This document shows, one piece after another, positions 1 through 9,054 of a DNA stretch of 64,000 nucleotides. The notes beneath the pieces were generated by a model. The model searched no databases and was not told where the DNA came from. It saw only the letters and a list, made by a program, of their open reading frames with translations. The position numbers and the translations under genes were made by a program. Source of the stretch: Mesorhizobium sp. (GTDB lineage Bacteria > Pseudomonadota > Alphaproteobacteria > Rhizobiales > Rhizobiaceae); NCBI RefSeq assembly GCF_017306545.1, contig NZ_JAFKID010000019.1:1-64000 (forward strand), in the 5' to 3' direction. The first letter of the stretch is position 1. Each line of letters begins with the position of its first letter.

Positions 1-39
1 CGGTGAGGGGGTGTTTTCCCTCGAAGCGAGTTGTTAAGC

Positions 40-2484
40 ATGCCCTCCCTCCCCTCCAAAGCTCGTGTCGTCATCATCGGCGGCGGCGTCGCCGGCTGTT
101 CGGTCGCCTACCACCTCGCCAAGCTCGGTTGGACCGACATCCTGCTGCTTGAGCGCAAGCAGCTCACCAGCGGCACGACCTGGCACGCCGCCGGCCTGAT
201 CGGCCAGTTGCGCGCGTCCTCGAACATGACACGGCTGGCCAAATACACGGCCGACCTCTACGTCAAGTTGGAGGAGGAGACCGGCGTCGCGACCGGCATG
301 CGCCAATGCGGCTCGATTTCCGTCGCGCTGACCGAGGCGCGCAAGGAAGAACTCTATCGTGGCGCCTCCATGGCCCGCGCCCGCGGCGTCGATGTCGAGG
401 AAATCTCGCCGACGGAAGCCAAGCAGAAATATCCGCATCTGGAAGTCTCCGACGTGGTCGGCGCCGTCTTCATCCCGAAGGACGGCCAGGGCGATCCCGC
501 CAACATCACGCAGGCGCTGGCCAAGGGCGCGCGCATGAACGGGGCCCGCATCATCGAGCAGGCCAAGGTTCTCGAAATCCACAAGGACAAGGGCCGCGTC
601 ACCGGCGTCACCGTCGAGCATGAAGGCGAGACGACCCGCATCGCCTGCGACCACATCGTCAACTGCGCCGGCATGTGGGCGCATGGCGTGGGGGCGCTGG
701 CCGGCGTGACGGTGCCGCTGCATGCCTGCGAACACTTCTATATCGTCACCGAAGCGATCCCCGGTCTCGGCCGCCTGCCGGTGCTGCGCGTGCAGGACGA
801 GTGCGCCTACTACAAGGAGGATGCCGGAAAGATCCTGCTCGGCGCCTTCGAGCCGGTGGCGAAGCCGTGGGGCATGCAGGGCATTCCGGAAGATTTCTGC
901 TTCGACCAGTTGCCCGAGGATTTCGACCACTTCGAGCCTATCCTCGAAAAAGCGGTGAGGCGCATGCCGCTGCTCGCCACCGCCGGCATCCACACCTTCT
1001 TCAATGGCCCCGAAAGTTTTACGCCTGACGACCGCTATTATCTCGGCGAGGCGCCCAACCTGAAAAACTTCTGGGTCTGCTGCGGCTTCAATTCCATCGG
1101 CATCCAGTCCTCCGGCGGCGCCGGCATGGCGCTGGCTGAGTGGATGCAGGACGGCGAGGCGCCCTTCGACCTGTGGGACGTCGACATCCGCCGCGTCCAG
1201 CCCTTCCAGGGCAACAAGACCTATCTTTACAACCGCTCGGTCGAGACGCTCGGCCTGCTCTACGCCGATCATTTCCCTTACCGCCAGCCGGCAACCGCGC
1301 GCGGCGTGCGCCGCTCGCCGCTGCACGAGCACCTGAAAGCGCGCGGCGCCGTCTTCGGCGAAACGGCCGGCTGGGAGCGCGCCAACTGGTTCGCTCGGCC
1401 AAGCCAGGAGCGCGAATACCGCTACAGCTGGAAGCGGCAGAACTGGTTCGACAATGCCCGCGACGAGCACATGGCCGTGCGCGCGAACGTCGGCGTGTTC
1501 GACATGACCTCCTTCGGCAAGATCCGGGTCGAAGGCCGCGACGCGCTGGCCTTCCTGCAAAGGCTGTGCGCCAACGACATGAACGTCGCGCCCGGAAAGA
1601 TCGTCTACACGCAGATGCTCAACGCGCGCGGCGGCATCGAAAGCGACCTCACCGTCACCCGGCTTTCCGAAACAGCCTTCTTCCTCGTCGTGCCGGGCGC
1701 CACGCTGCAACGCGACCTCGCCTGGCTGCGCCGGCATCTCGGCGACGAATTCGCCGTCGTCACCGATGTGACCGCTTCCGAAAGCGTGCTGCCGGTGATG
1801 GGGCCGCGAGCGCGCGACTTGATGCAAAAGATCAGCCCGAACGACTTCTCCAACGGAGCCTTCCCGTTCGGCACCGCGCAGGAGATCGAGGTCGGCATGG
1901 GCCTCGCCCGCGCCCACCGCGTCACCTATGTCGGCGAACTCGGCTGGGAGCTTTACGTGCCGACCGACCAGACGGCGCACGTCTTCGAGACGCTGGAAGA
2001 GGCCGGCGCCGATCTGGGGCTAAAACTCTGCGGCCTGCATACGCTGGATTCCTGCCGGATCGAAAAAGCGTTCCGCCACTTCGGCCACGACATCACCGAC
2101 GAGGACCATGTGCTGGAAGCCGGCCTCGGCTTCGCGGTGAAAGCCGCCAAAGGCGACTTCATCGGCCGCGATGCCGTGCTCAGGAAGAAGGAGGCGGGAC
2201 TGGAACGCCGCATGGTGCAGTTCCGGCTGAAAGATCCGGAACCGCTGGCGTTCCACAACGAGGCCATCGTCCGCGACGGTGAAATCGTCGGCACCGTCAC
2301 CTCCGGAAATTACGGCCACTTCCTCGGCGGGGCGATCGCCATGGGCTACGTGCCTTGCGCGGGCGAAAGCGAGGCGGACGTGCTGGGCTCGGCTTACGAA
2401 ATCGAGATCGCAGGCGAGCGGTTTGCAGCGGAGGCTTCGCTGAAGCCGCTGTATGATCCGAAAAGCGAAAGGGTACGGATGTAG
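40..2484 (+). CDS. FAD-dependent dimethylglycine/sarcosine dehydrogenase-like oxidoreductase
   Basis: This 814-aa protein has a DAO-type FAD domain in its N-terminal half, with a dinucleotide-binding GGGVAGCSVAYHL motif near residues 14-26 and the GTTWHAAGL segment where DMGDH-family enzymes bind FAD covalently through His. The C-terminal half, from about residue 430, is an FAO_M/GcvT-like folate-binding region. Size and architecture match dimethylglycine or sarcosine dehydrogenases, which oxidatively demethylate N-methylglycines and pass the C1 unit to tetrahydrofolate. I chose the ATG at 40 over the TTG at 31, because the fold begins right after it. The substrate cannot be decided from sequence. 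The nearby creatininase-family hydrolase makes sarcosine plausible, but that is inference. Confidence 0.85.
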   Translation: MPSLPSKARVVIIGGGVAGCSVAYHLAKLGWTDILLLERKQLTSGTTWHAAGLIGQLRASSNMTRLAKYTADLYVKLEEETGVATGMRQCGSISVALTEARKEELYRGASMARARGVDVEEISPTEAKQKYPHLEVSDVVGAVFIPKDGQGDPANITQALAKGARMNGARIIEQAKVLEIHKDKGRVTGVTVEHEGETTRIACDHIVNCAGMWAHGVGALAGVTVPLHACEHFYIVTEAIPGLGRLPVLRVQDECAYYKEDAGKILLGAFEPVAKPWGMQGIPEDFCFDQLPEDFDHFEPILEKAVRRMPLLATAGIHTFFNGPESFTPDDRYYLGEAPNLKNFWVCCGFNSIGIQSSGGAGMALAEWMQDGEAPFDLWDVDIRRVQPFQGNKTYLYNRSVETLGLLYADHFPYRQPATARGVRRSPLHEHLKARGAVFGETAGWERANWFARPSQEREYRYSWKRQNWFDNARDEHMAVRANVGVFDMTSFGKIRVEGRDALAFLQRLCANDMNVAPGKIVYTQMLNARGGIESDLTVTRLSETAFFLVVPGATLQRDLAWLRRHLGDEFAVVTDVTASESVLPVMGPRARDLMQKISPNDFSNGAFPFGTAQEIEVGMGLARAHRVTYVGELGWELYVPTDQTAHVFETLEEAGADLGLKLCGLHTLDSCRIEKAFRHFGHDITDEDHVLEAGLGFAVKAAKGDFIGRDAVLRKKEAGLERRMVQFRLKDPEPLAFHNEAIVRDGEIVGTVTSGNYGHFLGGAIAMGYVPCAGESEADVLGSAYEIEIAGERFAAEASLKPLYDPKSERVRM

Positions 2485-2492
2485 AAGCTCTT

Positions 2493-2617
2493 CCTTCTCC
2501 CCGTTTACGGGGAGAAGGTGGCCCGAAGGGCCGGATGAGGGGCGGAGCTGAGATTGCAGAGCTTGGCGCCGCCCCTCACCTGCCTGCCGGCATCCTCTCC
2601 CCGTAAACGGGGCGAGG
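2493..2617. repeat. Rhizobial intergenic palindromic repeat, copy 1
   Basis: Two perfect or near-perfect hairpins lie in the gap between convergent genes. One is CCTTCTCCCCG-TTTA-CGGGGAGAAGG (2493-2518) and the other is built on CTCTCCCCGTAAACGGGG (2594-2617). A small GGCCC-GAA-GGGCC hairpin lies between them. About 43 bases (2571-2613) are repeated almost exactly at 5951-5993. It probably works as a bidirectional terminator for the two converging genes. Confidence 0.8.
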
Positions 2618-2621
2618 ACTC

Positions 2622-3209
2622 CTAAAACCGCTCCAGCCTGCGCCTCACCGTCTCCAAAAACCGTTTCCGGCTTTCCGGCGTCGACGAATCCATCAGGTAA
2701 TGCGCCAGATAGAGCGTGCGGCAGCGCCAGCCGCAGAGCGCGCGGATGCCGCGCACGATCGTCTTGCGTCCCGGCTGGCCGACGACGACGCTCCACCACC
2801 ACGGCGCGCCGCAGGTCGTCACCACGGCGATCTTGCGGATATGCCCCATCAATGGCGCGATGGACTGGCGCGTGCCGGCGAAGGTGAAGACGACGTCCTT
2901 GGCCCACACGCGGTCGAGCCAGCCTTTCAGCATGGCGGGCAGGCCGTACCACCAGGTCGGATAGACGAACACCAGCGCCTCGGCCCAGCGCAAGGCCTCG
3001 ATATGGACTTGCAGCGCCGGGTCCTCCGGCGCGCTGTGGTTATAGGCGCGCCGCTCCTCCGGCCGCATCACCGGATCGAATTTTTCCGCGTAGAGGTCGA
3101 GCACGCGCGCCTCGCAACCCTTGGCGCGGATCGCCGCGACCGCCGTGTCGCGCACCCCCGCGCAGAAGGAATCCTCCACCGGATGGCAATAGACCACCAG
3201 CACCCTCAT
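2622..3209 (-). CDS. NAD(P)H-dependent oxidoreductase, flavodoxin-2 fold (KefF/MdaB/NQO-like)
   Basis: The 195-aa protein starts MRVLVVYCHPVEDSF, a flavodoxin-2 N-terminus that binds FMN/FAD phosphate. It has the typical WWYGLPAMLKGWLDRV segment around residue 90, which lines the flavin and quinone site. Members of this family transfer two electrons from NAD(P)H to quinones or similar acceptors. It is the last gene of a minus-strand run and lies 22 bp after the FAD-linked oxidase, so it is probably co-transcribed. The palindromic repeat at 2493-2617 follows its stop. The specific acceptor is unknown. Confidence 0.8.
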   Translation of the reverse strand: MRVLVVYCHPVEDSFCAGVRDTAVAAIRAKGCEARVLDLYAEKFDPVMRPEERRAYNHSAPEDPALQVHIEALRWAEALVFVYPTWWYGLPAMLKGWLDRVWAKDVVFTFAGTRQSIAPLMGHIRKIAVVTTCGAPWWWSVVVGQPGRKTIVRGIRALCGWRCRTLYLAHYLMDSSTPESRKRFLETVRRRLERF

Positions 3210-3231
3210 GATGCGTCCCCCGCCCTCCCTC

Positions 3232-4635
3232 TCATCCCGCCCTCTCCAATCCCCTAAACAGGAAGGTGCGGCCGCTGCGGTAATCGTAGTCGGGGTTTTC
3301 CCAGGCGATCATCTTGCCCGGATTGAGCAGGCCTTGCGGGTCGGCCTCGCACTTGAAGGCAAGCTGCACGGCGTCCGTCTGCTTCATGCCGCCTTCTTCC
3401 AGCGTGTAGCGATGCGGGTTGAAGATCGGGCAGCCGTTCTCCTCGAAGGTGCGGATGATCTCGTCCAGTCGCTCCTCCGTGGTGAATTTTACCAGATTGA
3501 GCCCGAAGCAGGTGATGTTGCCGTCCAGCCGCACGAATTCCAGATGCGAGAACACTTCGCCGGGGAACATCCCGTCCATTGTCTCCACCAGCGCCAGCTG
3601 GTTCGGGAACGGGTAGAGCGATTGCAGATAGGTGATCGACGGATCGATGCGCAGCGCGCGCAGCGTCGTGTGGTTCCAGGCCAGTTCGTAGGTCGGCGGC
3701 AGGCCCTTTTTCTCCTCGGGCGGTAAATCGGCGGCGTTGTAGGCGATCTTGCCGCCGGCTCGCCGGGTAAAGGCGAGGAAAGCGTCGAGCGACTGCGGCG
3801 CCACCATGACGAGGCAGATGCTCATGTCCTCGGCGAAGAATTTCGCGTGGCGCTTGAAGTAGAGCTGCGGCACCGGCGCCGCAATCGGCGTGATCAGCTT
3901 GGTCAAGAGCCCGTCCTGGCAGGCAAGCGCGTTGCCGTAGCGCGCGGCGCCCATAAAACTGTCGAAGCCGACGATCACATCCACCCAGTCATAGGCCGCC
4001 GTCAGCGGCATCTCGACCTCGGTTATGATGCCGTTGGTGCCGTAGGCGTGGGTGACTTTGTGGAGGTCCTCGCCGGTCAGGTCGATCAGCCGCGGCTCGG
4101 CCTCCATCGTGGCGACACGCAACCGCATGACGTTGCCGAAATCGCGCAGGCCGCCGAAGTTGATCGAGCCGACGCCGCCGGACCCGCCGGCGATGAAACC
4201 GCCGACGGAGGCGGTGTTGTAGGTCGAGGGAAACAGGCGAAGCTCCTGGTTGGAATGCGCCCGCGTCGCCCGGTCGATATCGGCCAGGATCGCGCCCGGC
4301 CCGCAGACCACCCGCCCCGGCGCGATTTCGGTGATGGCGTTCATCTCGGCAAGATTGAGCACCACGCCGCCAGAGAGTGGCATCGCCTGCCCGTAGTTGC
4401 CGGTGCCGGAGCCGCGCGGCGTCACCGGCACGCCATGCCGGTGGCAGGCGGCCAGCACCCGCACCACCTCGGCCTCCGACTGCGGCGTGACGACCAGATC
4501 GGCGGTGACGGCGTCGAGCTGGCGCTTCAGCACGGGGCTGTACCAGTAGAAATCCCGGCTTTTCTGCTGCACCAGCTTGGCATTCTCCTCGATCTTCAAC
4601 CCGTCGAGGTCGCGCTTGAGCGCATCAATATCCAT
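3232..4635 (-). CDS. FAD-binding oxidase (FAD_binding_4/PCMH, glycolate-oxidase/D-lactate dehydrogenase type)
   Basis: The 467-aa protein has a PCMH FAD domain. The segment VTPQSEAEVVRVL (about residues 50-62) and the PRGSGTGNYGQA turn hold the FAD pyrophosphate, and a C-terminal substrate cap follows. The reading frame continues upstream, but the start is the ATG at 4635. It sits 2 bases after the stop of the deaminase gene, indicating translational coupling. Relatives oxidise 2-hydroxy acids or polyols. Its place between a deaminase-like amidohydrolase and an NAD(P)H oxidoreductase points to a degradative oxidation step. The substrate is unknown. Confidence 0.75.
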   Translation of the reverse strand: MDIDALKRDLDGLKIEENAKLVQQKSRDFYWYSPVLKRQLDAVTADLVVTPQSEAEVVRVLAACHRHGVPVTPRGSGTGNYGQAMPLSGGVVLNLAEMNAITEIAPGRVVCGPGAILADIDRATRAHSNQELRLFPSTYNTASVGGFIAGGSGGVGSINFGGLRDFGNVMRLRVATMEAEPRLIDLTGEDLHKVTHAYGTNGIITEVEMPLTAAYDWVDVIVGFDSFMGAARYGNALACQDGLLTKLITPIAAPVPQLYFKRHAKFFAEDMSICLVMVAPQSLDAFLAFTRRAGGKIAYNAADLPPEEKKGLPPTYELAWNHTTLRALRIDPSITYLQSLYPFPNQLALVETMDGMFPGEVFSHLEFVRLDGNITCFGLNLVKFTTEERLDEIIRTFEENGCPIFNPHRYTLEEGGMKQTDAVQLAFKCEADPQGLLNPGKMIAWENPDYDYRSGRTFLFRGLERAG

Positions 4636-4637
4636 CT

Positions 4638-5948
4638 TCACACCATCAAGTCGTCGAGTTCGGCATAGTCGGGCAAGGAGCGATCGATGGCGCGCCCTTC
4701 GCGCACCACGATGCGATCCTGTTCGGGCCGCGACAGCAATTCCGTCCAGTTCCGCCCCCTGAAAACGATGAAGTCGGCCGATCCGCCTGCCCTCAGGCTT
4801 CCGGGGTTTTGTAACCGCATGATGCTGGCCGGTGTCGTCGTCATTGCCTTGGGCCAGTCGGCGACCGGATGGTCGAGATGCAGGACGCGGGTCGCGGCGC
4901 GATAGACCTCCAGCATGTCGAGGTCGCCATAGGCATAGAAGGGATCGCGCGTGTTGTCGGAGGCGACGCAGACCGGGATGCCGCGCGCCTTCATCTCGTG
5001 CAGCAGGGTCACGCCGCGCCAGCGCGGCGTCGTGCCGTCGCTGCGGCGATCCTGGAGATAGAGATTGCACAACGGCAGCGACACGACGGAAAGCCCGGCC
5101 TCCGCCACTCTATCAAGCGTGGCCTTGACCTCGTCGTCCGGCTGCCGCGCCAGCGAGCAGCAATGGCCGACGAGGATTTTTCCCTGAAAACGATGGCGCA
5201 GCGCCGCCTCGGCGATCCTGCGCAGCGAGACCGCCTCCAGCACGTCCGTCTCGTCGGCATGGAAATCGAGGTCGAGGCCATGCTTCATGGCGGCCGAAAA
5301 CATGCTATCGAGCAGCGCGTCGAGGTCCGGCGCCATGTAGGTCACGGCACCGAGCACGCCGCCGGCCGCCGCCACGCGCCGGACAAGGTTGCCGAACCAG
5401 TCCGCCTGGCCGACGCGCTCGATGCCGAACAGGCAGGACGCCTGCAACTCGATGCGCCCGCGCCATTTGTCCCGCATCGCCTCGAACACCGGCCAGGAGA
5501 TATCCTCCTGCGGCGGGATGCTGTCGATATGCGTGCGCAGCGCGGCCGTGCCATGGGCGTAGGCGCACCGCAGCGAGAAATCCATGCGCCGGGCAAGGTC
5601 TTCCGCACTCCAGTGCGCCTCGCGGTCGGCGTCGGCGGCCTCGAGCGCGCCGAGAAAAGTGCCGTCCGGGTTCGGCTTGCGCGGCCAGATATGGCCCTTG
5701 TCGATATGGGTGTGGCAATCGACGAAGCATGGCAGCACGATGCGGCCGCCAAGATCGACGGTGCTTTCCGACGCTGCCGCCCGCCGCGCGGCTTCGATGC
5801 GCTTTATCCTGCCGTCCGCCACGTCGATATCGGCAAGGATGAAGCCCTCGGCATCGGCAGGTGCTTGCAGTCCCGGCGTCAGCGACGAATGCAGTCGGGT
5901 GTTGGCGAGCGTGAAGGCGCCGGAAGGGGGAATCTGGACGGACGTCAT
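4638..5948 (-). CDS. Cytosine-deaminase-like amidohydrolase (CodA family)
   Basis: The 436-aa amidohydrolase has metal-binding motifs of the CodA branch in order: DCHTHIDKGH (about residue 77), DFHADET (about residue 227), GHCCSLA and ASDNTRDPF (about residue 320). The composite-domain strands expected of the superfamily lie at both ends. CodA-type enzymes deaminate cytosine, and some accept creatinine or other cyclic amidines. It is translationally coupled to the FAD oxidase downstream. It is separated from the transporter genes by a palindromic repeat that may reduce read-through. The real substrate is open; a small N-heterocycle imported by the adjacent ABC transporter is the natural guess. 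Confidence 0.75.
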   Translation of the reverse strand: MTSVQIPPSGAFTLANTRLHSSLTPGLQAPADAEGFILADIDVADGRIKRIEAARRAAASESTVDLGGRIVLPCFVDCHTHIDKGHIWPRKPNPDGTFLGALEAADADREAHWSAEDLARRMDFSLRCAYAHGTAALRTHIDSIPPQEDISWPVFEAMRDKWRGRIELQASCLFGIERVGQADWFGNLVRRVAAAGGVLGAVTYMAPDLDALLDSMFSAAMKHGLDLDFHADETDVLEAVSLRRIAEAALRHRFQGKILVGHCCSLARQPDDEVKATLDRVAEAGLSVVSLPLCNLYLQDRRSDGTTPRWRGVTLLHEMKARGIPVCVASDNTRDPFYAYGDLDMLEVYRAATRVLHLDHPVADWPKAMTTTPASIMRLQNPGSLRAGGSADFIVFRGRNWTELLSRPEQDRIVVREGRAIDRSLPDYAELDDLMV

Positions 5949-5950
5949 CG

Positions 5951-6068
5951 CCGCCCCTCACCTGCCTGTCGGCATCCTCTCCCCGTAAACGGGGAGAGGA
6001 GACGAGCGACAACGCTGGCGGTCCCCTCTTCCCGTCCTTCACGGGGAGAGGGTAAGGGTGAGGGGCGG
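5951..6068. repeat. Rhizobial intergenic palindromic repeat, copy 2
   Basis: This element fills the gap between the ABC permease and deaminase genes. It contains CCTCTCCCCG-TAAA-CGGGGAGAGG (5976-5999) and CCCTCTTCCCGT-CCTTC-ACGGGGAGAGGG (6024-6052). Its first 43 bases match 2571-2613 with about one mismatch, in the same orientation. It could attenuate transcription or stabilise the mRNA inside what otherwise looks like one operon. Confidence 0.8.
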
Positions 6069-6093
6069 CACCGGTTCGCGAGACTAGCCACCC

Positions 6094-6945
6094 TCACCCC
6101 TCCTGCTTCAGCGCGCTTTCATGCCAGCGGCGCAGGATGAGGTGCGAGATCAGCGACAGCACCAGGAAGATGACAATACCGGTCAGCGAGATCAGGATGA
6201 GCGCGGCGAACAGGCGCGGTGCGTTCAGCCGGTAGCCGGCCTCGATGATGCGCGAGGCGAGGCCCGAGGCCTGCCCCGATGCGCCGGCGACGAACTCGGC
6301 CACCACGGCGCCGATCAGCGACAGGCCGCCGGCGATCTTCAGGCCGCCGAGGAAATAGGGCATCGCGGCCGGCAGCCGCAGGTGCCAAAGCTCCTGCCAG
6401 CGGCTCGCGCCGTTCAGCCGGAACAGGTCGCGCAGGTTGCGGTCGACCGAATTCAGGCCGAGCGTGGTGTTGGAGAGGATCGGGAAGAACGCGACGATCC
6501 ACGCGCACAAAAGCAGCTTCGCCGTCTGGTTGTTCACATAGATGTTGATGAGCGGGAAGATCGCCACGATCGGCGTCACCTGCAAGACGATGGCGAAGGG
6601 GAAGAAAGACATCTCCACCCATTTCGACTGCGCGAACAGCACCGAAAGCCCCACCCCACCGACGACGGCGAGCAGCAGGCTGAGAAAAGTGATCTTCAGC
6701 GTGAACAACAGCGAGGTGAACAAGAGCCCGGCGTCGTCGTGCAGCGTCTGCAACACCTCGAGTGGCCTGGGCAGGATGTATTTCGGGATCTCGTTCCACA
6801 CGCAGATGCGGTCCCACAGCCAGATCGCGGCGACCATGATGAGCAGCGGCAAGAGCCAGCGGCCGACGCTCTCCACCCGTTGCTGGCGCAGGCGCCGCGC
6901 CTCCTCGGCGTCGAGCCGCACAGCGCGGCTCTCAGTGCCCGTCAT
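6094..6945 (-). CDS. ABC transporter permease (SsuC/TauC/ThiX-type)
   Basis: The 283-aa inner-membrane protein has about six hydrophobic segments and a BPD_transp_1 core, including the EAA-like cytoplasmic loop around residues 170-200 (RLNGASRWQELWHLRLPAAMPY). This is typical of permeases for nitrate, sulfonate, taurine or thiamine-pyrimidine importers. Its ATG overlaps the end of the ATPase gene by 14 bp, so the two are translated together. It works with the binding protein at 7774-8775 and the ATPase at 6932-7759. Confidence 0.88.
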   Translation of the reverse strand: MTGTESRAVRLDAEEARRLRQQRVESVGRWLLPLLIMVAAIWLWDRICVWNEIPKYILPRPLEVLQTLHDDAGLLFTSLLFTLKITFLSLLLAVVGGVGLSVLFAQSKWVEMSFFPFAIVLQVTPIVAIFPLINIYVNNQTAKLLLCAWIVAFFPILSNTTLGLNSVDRNLRDLFRLNGASRWQELWHLRLPAAMPYFLGGLKIAGGLSLIGAVVAEFVAGASGQASGLASRIIEAGYRLNAPRLFAALILISLTGIVIFLVLSLISHLILRRWHESALKQEG

Positions 6946-7759
6946 GACCGGAGCCTCCGTTCGCGTTCATCGCCGCCGACAGCACGTCCGAAGCCTCGCG
7001 GCAGAGCGCCGCGTAGGTTGGCGAGGTGCGGAAGGCCTCGTCGCGCGGATAGGGCGCATCCACAGACATGTCCCTGAACACCCGCCCCGGCCGCGCCGCC
7101 ATGACGACGATGCGGCTGGACAGGAACACGCTCTCGAACACCGAATGGGTGACGAAGATCGCCGTGAAGCGCTCGTCCTGCCACAGTTCCAGAAGATCGT
7201 TGTTGAGCTTGAAGCGGGTGATCTCGTCGAGCGCCGCGAATGGCTCGTCCATCAACAACACGCGCGGCTTCGTCACCATGGCCCGCGCAATGGAGACGCG
7301 CATCTTCATGCCGCCGGAAAGCTCGCGCGGCACGGCTTGCGCGAACCCGTCGAGGTGGACGCGCGCCAGCATTTCCATCACCGCCGGCGCGGCCTTCGCC
7401 TTCGAGACGCCGCGCAGCCGAAGCGGCAGCCAGACATTGTCGAAGACGCTGGCCCACGGCAGCAGCGTCGGCTCCTGGAAAACGAAACCGATGCCGGAGC
7501 GGTCCAGCCCGCCGCCGCGCCAGTCGAGGCCGCCGGAGGTCGGCGTCGACAGGCCGGCGATGATGCGCAGGGCCGTTGACTTGCCGCAGCCCGACGGGCC
7601 GAGCAGCGAGAGGAAATCGCCCTCGTTGATCGTCAGGTCGACAGCGTCGAGCGCGGCCACCCCGTTGGAAAAGGTCTTGCCGACGCCATGCAAAGCAAGC
7701 AGGGCCGGCGCCTCGCCAGTCCTGCCCTGCAAACCGCCTTCGGCTCCGGCCTGCGCCAT
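6932..7759 (-). CDS. ABC transporter ATP-binding protein (SsuB/TauB/ThiZ-type)
   Basis: The 275-aa ATPase has Walker A GPSGCGKST, the Q-loop VFQEP, an ABC signature ELSGGMKMR that is one residue off the usual LSGGQ, Walker B VLLMDEPFAALD and the switch histidine in FVTHSVFE. The reading frame runs far upstream, but the ATG at 7759, 14 bp after the binding-protein stop, gives the normal family length. It powers the importer encoded by its neighbours. Confidence 0.88.
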   Translation of the reverse strand: MAQAGAEGGLQGRTGEAPALLALHGVGKTFSNGVAALDAVDLTINEGDFLSLLGPSGCGKSTALRIIAGLSTPTSGGLDWRGGGLDRSGIGFVFQEPTLLPWASVFDNVWLPLRLRGVSKAKAAPAVMEMLARVHLDGFAQAVPRELSGGMKMRVSIARAMVTKPRVLLMDEPFAALDEITRFKLNNDLLELWQDERFTAIFVTHSVFESVFLSSRIVVMAARPGRVFRDMSVDAPYPRDEAFRTSPTYAALCREASDVLSAAMNANGGSGHDGH

Positions 7760-7773
7760 GCCGCCGACCCGGC

Positions 7774-8775
7774 CTATTTCTTCAGCTCCAGCCCGACGCC
7801 CTTGTTGACGAACTGGAGCGTGTAGGCCTTCGAGATGTCGATCCCCGCCGGCTCCACCTTGGACTTCACCATCTTGTCGTAGAAATCCTTCATGCGCGCA
7901 TCCGTCATGGCGCCGATGCCGAGCTTTTCGGCATCGCCGGAATCGACGATGCCGTATTTCTTCAACTGCGCGATGGTGAAGGCGATCTGCTCGTCGGTGA
8001 TGTCGGGATTGTCCTTCTTGATCATCTCGTTGGCGGCCTTGTTGTCGCCGTAGAGATATTTGTACCAGCCCTTCGCCGAGGCATCGACGAAGCACTGCAC
8101 CACTTCCGGCCGCTTGTCGATCGTATCCTGCATCGCCTCGACCGTGGTCGAATAGGTGCTGTAGCCGTAGTCCGCGAGCAGGAAGACGTTCGGCATGAAG
8201 CCGCCTGCCTTCTCCACCGCGAACGGCTCGGAGGTCACATAGCCCTGCTGGATCGATTTCTTGTTGGCGATGAAGGGCGCCGGATTGAAGGTGTAAGGCA
8301 CGCGCTTGCCGACGTCGAAGCCGTATTCGGTCGCCATCCACAACAGGAAGCTCTGCGCGCCCTCGTCGCCGATGATGTACTGGTCGGCTTTCGGCAGGTC
8401 CTCCCACTTGTCCAGGCCCTCGCCCGGATGGGACATCATCACCTGCGGTTCCTTCTGGAAATGCGCGGCGACGACGCGCAGCGGAATGCCCTGCGCCACC
8501 GCGTCGAAGGCCTGCTGCATGTTGCCGCCCATATAGAAATCGATCTTGCCGGCCAGGAGCAGTGGCCGTCCCGCGACCTGCGGCCCGCCTTGCTGGATCG
8601 TCAGATCGACGCCGCACGCCGCATAGTCGCCGTCGGCCAGCGCCTGATAGTAGCCGCCGTGCTCGGCTTGGGCCAGCCAGTTGGTGCCGAAGATCACCTT
8701 CTCATTGGCGAAAGCACCGGTCGTGCCGAGCGCGAGCGCCGCGCAAGCAGCCGCCAGTTTCAGCTTTCCGTTCAT
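7774..8775 (-). CDS. ABC transporter substrate-binding protein, NMT1/THI5-like
   Basis: The 333-aa periplasmic protein has a Sec signal peptide (residues 1-23, ending GAFA before NEKV) and an NMT1/THI5-type fold. The FGTNWLAQAEHGGYYQAL start and the GKIDFYMGGN segment are typical. Relatives bind pyrimidines, formylaminopyrimidine, nitrate or sulfonates. It is the first gene of the minus-strand run, so the promoter should lie in 8776-9054. The co-transcribed deaminase and divergent creatininase-family gene suggest a nitrogenous cyclic ligand (inference). Confidence 0.85.
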   Translation of the reverse strand: MNGKLKLAAACAALALGTTGAFANEKVIFGTNWLAQAEHGGYYQALADGDYAACGVDLTIQQGGPQVAGRPLLLAGKIDFYMGGNMQQAFDAVAQGIPLRVVAAHFQKEPQVMMSHPGEGLDKWEDLPKADQYIIGDEGAQSFLLWMATEYGFDVGKRVPYTFNPAPFIANKKSIQQGYVTSEPFAVEKAGGFMPNVFLLADYGYSTYSTTVEAMQDTIDKRPEVVQCFVDASAKGWYKYLYGDNKAANEMIKKDNPDITDEQIAFTIAQLKKYGIVDSGDAEKLGIGAMTDARMKDFYDKMVKSKVEPAGIDISKAYTLQFVNKGVGLELKK

Positions 8776-9054
8776 CTGGGCACCCCCTGTTTGGCCGTTC
8801 CGCCTGCGCCGGACCCGGCACCAATATGGAAAAAGCGACGCGCAAGCCGGCTGGCGTTATGCTGCGACCCCGCCGTCAAGACAAGGCCGTTTCGGCGCAG
8901 TTTCGGCTTTTGCGAATGCGCCGGCATCGTGCCCATTTTTCAAAGTCCTGTCCATAACGGCCGGTGCGCAGACGCATCGATCTTGTGGACCACGGCTGCG
9001 CCGCCTAGTTTGTCGCCGAAACGGTCGCACATCGCGCCAGACTGGCTACGCTTG
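8776..9054. other. Divergent intergenic region between the ABC binding-protein gene and the ridA-like gene
   Basis: These 279 bases separate divergent genes and must carry promoters for both directions. I see no gene, no RNA and no clear palindromic operator in it. Confidence 0.5.

Noticed and set aside
34-1980. 648-codon open frame antisense to the dehydrogenase gene
   Set aside because: It is a shadow of GC-rich third-position codons; its translation has no domain, and the plus strand carries a complete enzyme.
4636-5070. N-terminal extension of the FAD oxidase to 5070
   Set aside because: The extension is the deaminase gene read in another frame; the ATG at 4635 gives normal family length.
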